This document shows, one piece after another, positions 7,096-11,509 of a stretch of 11,509 nt of DNA; within the stretch, counting starts at the first letter, position 1, and each line of letters opens with the position of its first letter. Origin of the DNA: Thermodesulfobacteriota bacterium (GTDB lineage: Bacteria; Desulfobacterota; SM23-61); assembly GCA_030018715.1 (NCBI GenBank), contig JASEHN010000057.1, positions 1-11,509 on the forward strand. The letters run 5' to 3'. A model generated the notes under the pieces. It searched no databases. It was not told the DNA's origin and saw only the letters and a list, made by a program, of their open reading frames with translations. A program made the position numbers and the translations under genes.

Positions 7096-8292
7096 TTAAT
7101 CCATCAGGTTATCCGCTGGGATGTACTCCACGGGCCGCAATATGGGGAAGGGATATTCCGGGACTTTGGTGGTAGTCCCCCAGAATTGTCCACGGTTGGC
7201 CTGATGATCTTTGGCCCGCATGGTTTGTTTGCCAATGGGGGTATCAATAGTCAACCCCTCCAGGGCTTTTATTACTTTCATGGTGTCTGTGGAGTTGGCC
7301 TTTTTTATGGCTTCCGCCAGGAAGTTTACCGCGATATATCCCGTGATCGCCCAGCTTGGGGGGTATTCCTGTTTGGTAAAGGCCTTCAACCGTTCCACGT
7401 AGGATTTATGCTCGGGCGTGTCGGGATAGTAGAAGAGGTCATAGGCATTGGTGGTGATGCCCAACGGGAGGTCGTCCTTCAAAGAGATGGCCGTCTCCGG
7501 GGATCCTCCTTCACCGGCGGCCACCACCTTCACTTTTTCAAAGAAACCGTATGGTCCGGCTTGCTTGGTGAAATTTACAAAATCGCCTCCCCACAGGGAG
7601 AAGAAAGCGGCATCCGGCTTTTTTCCGAGGGCGGCGGTAATGAAGGGAGTAAAGTCAGGCTCCCCGAGTTTTGGCCACCCCTGGGCCACAATCTCCACGT
7701 CGGGCTTGAGCTTCTTGAGCCACTCTACAAAAGCCTTGGTGACCATCTGTCCGTATTCATAATCGGGGCCGATGGTATAGATTCGTTTCCAGGGATGCTT
7801 GGCCATGAAGACCGCGGCACTCCTTCCTTCAGTATTCGTATTGGCGGCACTCCGGAAGACATAAGGATGAAGTTTTCCTGGTTCGGTCATGGCTGTAGTT
7901 TTGGAGATGGGGGCGATGTAGAGAATTTTCTCGGTCTTGGCCACCTCAGAAAGGGCTAAGCCTTGGGCTGCGGTAAGGCCACCAACCAGAAATTGCACAT
8001 TCTCTTTGGCGATGAGCTCCCGGGCCACCCGGGTTGCCTCGTCGGGGGTTCCTTTACAATCCCGGATTAAAAGTTCAATTGGTCTCCCCAGGACCCCGCC
8101 TTTTTCATTGATTTCTTTAACGGCCATTTCGGCCCCTACTTTGGCGGGCTGGCCAAAAAGGGCTCCTCCACCGGTGAGAAACATTGGAAACCCAACAAGG
8201 ATAGGCTTCTTTTAGGCATTTGCAGCTTGGGGGATTAAGAAAGCCAGAGTGATGAAACTAAGAACCATCCAAAAAATTAAAGACCGTCGCAT
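7096..8292 (-). CDS. Liv-type periplasmic substrate-binding protein, interrupted by an in-frame stop
   Basis: Periplasmic type I substrate-binding protein (Peripla_BP_6/LivK-like) feeding the LivHMGF transporter encoded directly downstream. From the ATG at 8292, with a strong AAAGGAGG site 5 nt upstream, the frame encodes a clear signal peptide: MRRS, a hydrophobic core, then PQAANA at residues 21-26. Codon 27 (8214-8212) is TAA. The same frame then continues KKPILVGFPMFLTGGGALFG and stays open for the complete mature protein to TAA at 7096, with INEKGGVLGRPIELLIRD and later family-typical segments. Met37 (8184) is the first ATG after the stop, but it has no good binding site and would give a cytoplasmic protein without the first mature residues. 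So the gene is probably one full-length binding protein broken by a single base change (CAA or AAA to TAA), or the base is a sequencing error. TAA ends several other genes here, so recoding is unlikely. The rest shows no decay. Confidence 0.85.
8212..8214 (-). other. In-frame TAA at the signal-peptide junction
   Basis: Codon 27 counted from the ATG at 8292. It follows the predicted cleavage motif ANA directly and precedes KKPILVG, the start of the mature binding protein. Frame continuity was checked: 8292 and the downstream ATG at 8184 are exactly 36 codons apart. Confidence 0.85.
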
Positions 8293-8297
8293 ATGCT

Positions 8298-8305
8298 CCT
8301 CCTTT
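8298..8305 (-). promoter_or_regulatory. Strong ribosome binding site for the binding-protein gene
   Basis: AAAGGAGG on the minus strand, 5 nt before the ATG at 8292. It shows that the signal-peptide start, not the internal ATG at 8184, is the evolved start of this gene. Confidence 0.8.
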
Positions 8306-8317
8306 CCAGATGATTAT

Positions 8318-8515
8318 TTATTTGACAGATTGGCGGATATCTTTATTGCCCTTTTCATACCCCCTTTCTCCCATTTTCTTCAACCCATGTGCGCTATTCT
8401 TACTAACCTTAGCAAATTCAGGGGTTGAGTCGATTCCAAAGAATTCAACAACCTGCGAAATTACTTTATCTCCCAAAATTAATGAAGTCAAGATCTTTTC
8501 ACGGCTTGCTTCCTC
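8318..8515 (-). pseudogene. Possible remnant open frame upstream of the liv operon
   Basis: A 65-codon frame without an ATG start runs from just after a TAA (8518-8516) to TAA (8320-8318). Its residues look protein-like: SREKILTSLILG, then QVVEFFGIDSTPEFAKV, then GLKKMGERGYEKG. Only a TTG near 8491 could start it, without a binding site. A second open frame, 8621-8499 on the same strand, ends in LATNRVAAQKLRGSKP and would join it with a one-base shift near 8515. I do not recognise the family. A promoter-like sequence lies inside it. It may be a decayed gene end or chance. Confidence 0.2.
8463..8491 (-). promoter_or_regulatory. Sigma-70-like promoter for the liv cluster
   Basis: On the minus strand TTGACT (8491-8486) is followed after 17 nt by TAAAGT (8468-8463), a good -35 and a 4/6 -10 element. 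Transcription would start near 8456, giving a leader of about 165 nt before the binding-protein ATG. Confidence 0.5.
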
Positions 8516-8520
8516 TTAAC

Positions 8521-8660
8521 TTTTGAGCCGCCACTCTATTCGTGGCCAGTTGGAAGGGAGGTGAGTCCCGTTCCGGCGGGACAGCATCGGCCGGGAGAAA
8601 ACGGTTTCTAAACCTACCGCTTCAACTCTGCGGATTGGGGGGAGGAGGCCGGTAATGGAT
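8521..8660. other. Hairpin-rich GC segment of unknown nature in the divergent region
   Basis: Part of the 630-bp gap between the binding-protein and isomerase genes. On the plus strand it holds GCCAC/GTGGC (5-bp stem, 7-nt loop, 8531-8547). Next is GGAAGGGA pairing with TCCC-G-TTCC (8552-8574). Overlapping it is GTCCCG/CGGGAC (8566-8583), a 6-bp stem with a 6-nt loop. The last two stems share bases and exclude each other, as in a switching RNA. A GGTTT/AAACC stem follows (8604-8615). I could not match it to a riboswitch, intron or small RNA family, and no transcription start just upstream is obvious. Confidence 0.35.
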
Positions 8661-8700
8661 TGAACAGCCCTAAGATGGAAAGAGGAACATCGTATTTTTG

Positions 8701-8729
8701 TTGACTGACAACGATTTCTTCCTTATACT
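8701..8729 (+). promoter_or_regulatory. Strong sigma-70-like promoter for the isomerase gene
   Basis: TTGACT (8701-8706), a 17-nt spacer and TATACT (8724-8729) match the consensus at 5 of 6 positions in each box. Initiation would be near 8736, leaving an untranslated leader of about 187 nt before the GTG at 8923. That leader holds short palindromes (TATCGATA, GGCC-TGAC-GGCC) and the hairpin at 8876-8892. Confidence 0.6.
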
Positions 8730-8875
8730 CTCAACCGCAAAGATGAGTTCTTATCATTCACCTAAAATTGGCCTGACGGCCACTCATTCCCTTCGTCGAA
8801 AGTATCGATAACGATTGCTGGCCCAGCGCCAGGACATGATATGGGCTGTTGGAAAAGTGATGCCCTGGCCGGGCA

Positions 8876-8892
8876 GGCCGGATAAGCCGGCC
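8876..8892 (+). other. Leader hairpin before the isomerase gene
   Basis: GGCCGG (8876-8881) and CCGGCC (8887-8892) form a perfect 6-bp stem around ATAAG, about 15 nt before the ribosome binding site. No T run follows. A partly competing GCCGG copy lies just upstream, so alternative folding in the leader is possible. Confidence 0.45.
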
Positions 8893-8922
8893 AAAACCTG
8901 TCAAACCTGAGGAGAAACACAA

Positions 8923-9750
8923 GTGATTAAAATCGCTTCCATGGTTGGCACGCCGGATTTGGAAACCCCCACCCTGGCCGCTTACAGCGGCGACCTGCCA
9001 GCGGCCTTGGCGAAAATCGCCAAGCTGGGCTACGACGGCGTGGAGTTGATGACCAAAAAGCCTTCCAAGTTAGACGGAGCTGCCATCCGGCGCCTACTGG
9101 ATGAGCACAACCTGAAGTTGGCCCAGTTGTGCACCGGGCACGTCTGGGGCGAAGACAAACTGGGCTTGGTCAACGCCGACGCCACCCTCAGCCGCGAGGC
9201 CATGGAGCGGCTCAAGGAATTCGTGGACTTTGCCGCGGCGTATTTTGAGCCAGGGCTCCCCGTCAATATCGGGCGATCGCGCGGGCAAGGCGATCCGGCC
9301 CAGATAGAGAAGAGCCTGGAGGCGTTTGAGGCCGCCTTCGGCGAACTGGCCGACTATGCGTTGCCCAAAAGGGTGCGCCTGACTCTGGAGCCCATCACAG
9401 CGACCTTAGTTAAGTTCATCATCACCACCCAGGACGGGGTGGCCATGTGCCAGCGGGTGAACCGGCCCAATTTTGGGTTGATGCTGGACGTGTATCACAT
9501 GAACATCGAGGACGTGGACATCTACCAGAGTTTTCGTGACGCGAAGGACTGCTGCTGGCTTGTCCACGTTTGCGATAATAACCGCAAGTGGCCGGGAAGC
9601 GCCCACCTGGATTTCGCCAAGATCATCGCCACGCTGAATGAAATCGGCTTCGATGGCTTTGTTTCGACGGAGATGCTGCCCTGGCCTGACCCGGACACGG
9701 CCGCCCGTTCGGCTATCGAGTCTCTGCGGCGGTTTATCCCCAAGCGATAA
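8923..9750 (+). CDS. Sugar phosphate isomerase/epimerase family protein (TIM barrel)
   Basis: A 275-residue protein of the xylose-isomerase-like/AP-endonuclease-2 TIM-barrel superfamily, which includes hydroxypyruvate isomerase, tagatose/psicose 3-epimerases and inosose-type enzymes. These move a carbonyl or invert a hydroxyl using a divalent metal. Likely metal ligands are in the expected order: Glu156 (LTLEPIT), Asp189 and His192 (LMLDVYHMN), His215 (VHVCDN) and Glu250 (STEML). The N-terminal GYDGVELM and the HLDF stretch near 228-231 also fit. Start is GTG with TGAGGAG about 8 nt upstream. It is alone on the plus strand between two minus-strand clusters, under its own strong promoter. Third codon positions are visibly richer in G and C than in the liv genes, hinting at a different origin. 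The exact substrate cannot be set by sequence reading. Confidence 0.88.
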   Translation: MIKIASMVGTPDLETPTLAAYSGDLPAALAKIAKLGYDGVELMTKKPSKLDGAAIRRLLDEHNLKLAQLCTGHVWGEDKLGLVNADATLSREAMERLKEFVDFAAAYFEPGLPVNIGRSRGQGDPAQIEKSLEAFEAAFGELADYALPKRVRLTLEPITATLVKFIITTQDGVAMCQRVNRPNFGLMLDVYHMNIEDVDIYQSFRDAKDCCWLVHVCDNNRKWPGSAHLDFAKIIATLNEIGFDGFVSTEMLPWPDPDTAARSAIESLRRFIPKR

Positions 9751-9797
9751 TCAAAGGGGGGCTTTCCTGACGGTCTACCACTTTTATTCCCCAATCT

Positions 9798-10517
9798 TTA
9801 TGGTGGCTCAGGCGAGGATCGTTTAAAATCATCTCCTTTTTTAAGAATACTGCGGATGGCGCGAACGGCGTATACCGGGGAAGCGTACACCTTATCCCGC
9901 ATATCCGCTTTTACGTACTCCCATCCAGGAGCCATGGAAACCTGGGTAATGATGACCGCTTGACATATCTCGGCAGCCTGGGTAGCGGCTTCTCCTACCT
10001 CTCGATAAAACGCCGATGGATCCTGCTGAAGAAGGGGCCATAGATCCCCCTTTATGAATCGCCGAATGGAAATCTCGCGGTTTAGCTGGCGGGCTTTGCC
10101 CAGAACGAGGGGCTCAACAGATTTTAGAACCGAATCCGCTGTGGCCAGCAGGGCAATGCTCTTGGCTGATTGGACCACCCATTCCACCACTGGTTCGTCA
10201 ATCTTGACCATCGGGATGGTGACGAAAGGCGCAAAGTCATCAACCGCAGGCGACAAGGTTGAACAAGTCACCAGGATTCCATCGACACCGGCATCCTGGG
10301 CTACCATCGTCATCTGCAGCGCTTTGCGCCGTGAACGGGGGGACAGGCCACCCTCCTGCCGGAAGTCATTGAGGAGGGTTTCATCGAGGAGATGGACAAC
10401 TTGGGCCTCGGGAAACTCAGTCCGGAATGCCGCTTCCATGGGGCCAAAAACTGCCCGGGTGCTCGAAAGAAGGGCTACCCTGGGCGCTTTCCCGGGAAAG
10501 TCAGTTCTAATATTCAT
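9798..10517 (-). CDS. Aspartate/glutamate/hydantoin racemase family protein
   Basis: Cofactor-independent racemase-fold protein, 239 residues from the ATG at 10517. Family marks: APRVALLSSTRAVFGPMEAAF near the N terminus, FPEAQVVHLLDE (35-46), GILVTCSTLSPAVDDF with the first catalytic-type Cys85, and VKIDEPV (104-110). The second catalytic cysteine of classical racemases is absent; the place reads ITQVSMAP (190-197). This resembles the subgroup with AQASMA at that site, so racemisation is not assured; other members of the superfamily act as isomerases or decarboxylases. The frame can be extended to a TTG at 10583, but the ATG gives the usual short N terminus and has GGGA 7 nt upstream. It follows the cyclase gene by about 120 bp on the same strand and probably shares its transcript. 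It converges on the isomerase gene. Confidence 0.85.
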   Translation of the reverse strand: MNIRTDFPGKAPRVALLSSTRAVFGPMEAAFRTEFPEAQVVHLLDETLLNDFRQEGGLSPRSRRKALQMTMVAQDAGVDGILVTCSTLSPAVDDFAPFVTIPMVKIDEPVVEWVVQSAKSIALLATADSVLKSVEPLVLGKARQLNREISIRRFIKGDLWPLLQQDPSAFYREVGEAATQAAEICQAVIITQVSMAPGWEYVKADMRDKVYASPVYAVRAIRSILKKGDDFKRSSPEPP

Positions 10518-10639
10518 CCCTTCATCCCGTTGGTTTCTCGAATGAATCTTGCAAGGCGGCCCCGTCAATCTTATTCGATGCAAATCCCTGCTTTAATATT
10601 TTTCCCGCCCTGGGCTATGCTCTCTGCGTTAAGCGATTT

Positions 10640-11296
10640 TCACAACACTCCTTCAATGGCCAAGGCCCGAATGGGCCAAGCGTCGCACCCTTTTACCCGA
10701 CAAGGTAATCCGATGAAGAAGAACCTTTCGGTTTTGAGCTGATCCAGGTGAGCAAGCCCTTCGATCAATGGGATGCCTCGGCTCAACAACTCCACATGAG
10801 CCGTCATCCGGCCGAGTTCGGAAAAATTTTCCTCGATGTTATAGGAAAAATCCATGGCCAAGAGTTTTATCCCCACCTCTGCCAGCCATCGGGCGGCTGC
10901 GTCGGTCATGGAAATTTTCTCGTCGTCTTTGTAGGGGCAATTTCCAATGACGACAATATCTCCTTGGCGAACGCCCTTTTCCCGGAGATATTCAGGGGAA
11001 ATTTTTGCTTTAGCAGGAAGTTTGGCCAGATTGATAAATACCGCCTCTCCCCACCAGGCCGCTGCAGGGAGGTCGGCAATATCTTTTGCTTCTTTGCCTT
11101 CATAAAGGGCGGGAATAAAATGGGAAGGGGCTTCGGCGTGGGTTCCTATGTGCGACATGGTGTCGATGTCATGCATGAACTCCCCGGCAAATATTTTAAA
11201 GCGGCGAATTTCCAGCCTCCGCGCTTCCTTTCCCGGTTCCAACACCTTATTCAACTCCACGGTCCGGCCCTTGCTGAGTATTTCAACGATACCCAT
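10640..11296 (-). CDS. Cyclase family / kynurenine formamidase-like metal hydrolase
   Basis: A 218-residue member of the cyclase family (PF04199), metal-dependent amidohydrolases including bacterial arylformamidase and isatin hydrolase. The metal-binding motif HxGTHxDxPxH is present as HIGTHAEAPSH (residues 49-59), with Glu55 in place of the usual Asp. Other marks are GDIVVIGNC (112-120), LLAMDFSYN (145-153), MTAHVELLSRGIPLIEGLAHLDQL (164-187), and the C-terminal RFFFIGLPCRVKGCDAWPIRAL. Length is typical. The ATG at 11296 has AAAGGATAGGA just upstream. It is first of a minus-strand pair with the racemase-family gene. Cyclase and racemase partners are found together in amide, hydantoin and aromatic-acid catabolism; without a kynurenine-pathway gene nearby, a kynurenine role is not supported. 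Confidence 0.88.
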   Translation of the reverse strand: MGIVEILSKGRTVELNKVLEPGKEARRLEIRRFKIFAGEFMHDIDTMSHIGTHAEAPSHFIPALYEGKEAKDIADLPAAAWWGEAVFINLAKLPAKAKISPEYLREKGVRQGDIVVIGNCPYKDDEKISMTDAAARWLAEVGIKLLAMDFSYNIEENFSELGRMTAHVELLSRGIPLIEGLAHLDQLKTERFFFIGLPCRVKGCDAWPIRALAIEGVL

Positions 11297-11391
11297 TTCC
11301 TATCCTTTCCGCCCGCCAATTCCCAGGTAGATTTGGCAGGCCTGATTATGATGAATCCGTTTTTCTAAGATTACGTTTATATTGTTTTTTT

Positions 11392-11432
11392 GTAATATCC
11401 GTGAGCGTAATATAGTGGCCCAGACAAGTCAA
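11392..11432 (-). promoter_or_regulatory. Possible promoter with direct-repeat operator upstream of the cyclase gene
   Basis: GTAATAT occurs twice (11392-11398, 11407-11413) 15 bp apart on the plus strand. ATTACG (11370-11375) and CGTAAT (11406-11411) form a wider inverted pair. On the minus strand TTGACT (11432-11427) is followed after 17 nt by TACGCT, a weak -10 overlapping one repeat. A regulator bound there could control the cyclase-racemase pair and a divergent gene. Suggestive only. Confidence 0.3.
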
Positions 11433-11475
11433 GAAAAAATGAAAAATTTGAGTAACCCTTCAGTCACGAGTGGCT

Positions 11476-11509
11476 ATGACAGGAATATCGGAGGAACTAA
11501 CCCTGGCAA
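11476..11509 (+). CDS. Possible start of a divergent gene (partial at window end)
   Basis: ATG at 11476 opens a frame, MTGISEELTLA, running off the window. The short peptide resembles the N terminus of many cytoplasmic enzymes, but 11 residues cannot identify it. The ribosome binding site is weak. A competing frame begins at ATG 11439 (MKNLSNPSV) and is also open to the end. The position, divergent from the cyclase gene, is where a plus-strand gene would be expected. Confidence 0.25.
   Translation, partial: MTGISEELTLA

Noticed and set aside
6985..7959. 324-residue plus-strand open frame
   Set aside because: Antisense shadow of the substrate-binding protein and the livH start; glycine/phenylalanine-rich nonsense-like sequence without motifs.
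8212..8214. Recoding of TAA as an amino acid
   Set aside because: TAA ends the TRAP permease, ligase, hydrolase, livF, livM, livH, racemase and isomerase genes, and known bacterial recoding of selenocysteine or pyrrolysine uses TGA or TAG.
8310..8519. 69-residue plus-strand open frame in the divergent region
   Set aside because: No ribosome binding site; composition looks like the complement of the minus-strand frame (Leu/Ser/Pro-rich shadow) and no recognisable motif.
8531..8547. tRNA arm-like 5-bp stem with 7-nt loop
   Set aside because: No T-loop consensus, acceptor stem or other arms around it; the loop lacks the conserved uridine of an anticodon loop.
8741..8809. 22-codon open frame in the isomerase leader
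   Set aside because: Starts at ATG 8742 without a ribosome binding site and shows no coding signs; too short to support.
10748..11368. 206-residue plus-strand open frame
   Set aside because: Antisense to the cyclase-family gene, which carries its metal-binding motif.

Overview
The window looks like a chromosomal metabolic region from a Gram-negative bacterium of moderate GC content. Gene style and content (branched-chain amino acid type ABC transporter, TRAP permease, acyl-CoA ligase, EthD-like protein, cyclase and Asp/Glu racemase families) resemble uncultured Desulfobacterota/Deltaproteobacteria, but no marker gene is present, so this placement is inference. There are no rRNA, tRNA, CRISPR or recognisable transposase genes.

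Layout. Positions 1-810 (+) hold the 3' part of a fused TRAP transporter permease, ending in a hairpin that can terminate both strands. From 8292 down to 900 runs a long minus-strand cluster, in transcription order: substrate-binding protein, LivH, LivM, LivG, LivF, an EthD-like small protein, a UPF0173-type metallo-beta-lactamase-fold hydrolase and an AMP-forming acyl-CoA ligase. livH to livF are tightly packed (4-bp gap, 1-bp and 4-bp overlaps), and the EthD and hydrolase genes overlap by 4 bp. Three gaps inside the cluster hold DNA inverted repeats: 7043-7081, 3670-3750 and 2433-2540. A 630-bp divergent region (8293-8922) carries one good sigma-70-like promoter for each direction. A lone plus-strand sugar-phosphate-isomerase-like gene (8923-9750) follows, with visibly higher GC at third positions than its neighbours. 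A minus-strand pair comes next: a cyclase/kynurenine-formamidase family protein (11296-10640) and an Asp/Glu racemase family protein (10517-9798). The last 213 bp are an upstream region with direct repeats and perhaps the first codons of a plus-strand gene.

How the genes may work together. The liv cluster would capture a small organic acid or amino-acid-like substrate in the periplasm and import it. The ligase would then activate a carboxylic acid as its CoA thioester. The EthD-like protein and the hydrolase have no established role here. The substrate is unknown.

The most striking sequence-level observation is an in-frame TAA in the substrate-binding protein gene. It lies exactly at the expected signal-peptidase junction (codon 27, 8214-8212), after a strong ribosome binding site and a good signal peptide, with the mature protein reading on in the same frame. 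The second is a 7-nt-periodic repeat arranged as two opposed arms between livF and the EthD gene. I found no convincing new multi-gene defence or mobile system; the families are known and the interest lies in this broken gene, the repeats and the unexplained divergent region.
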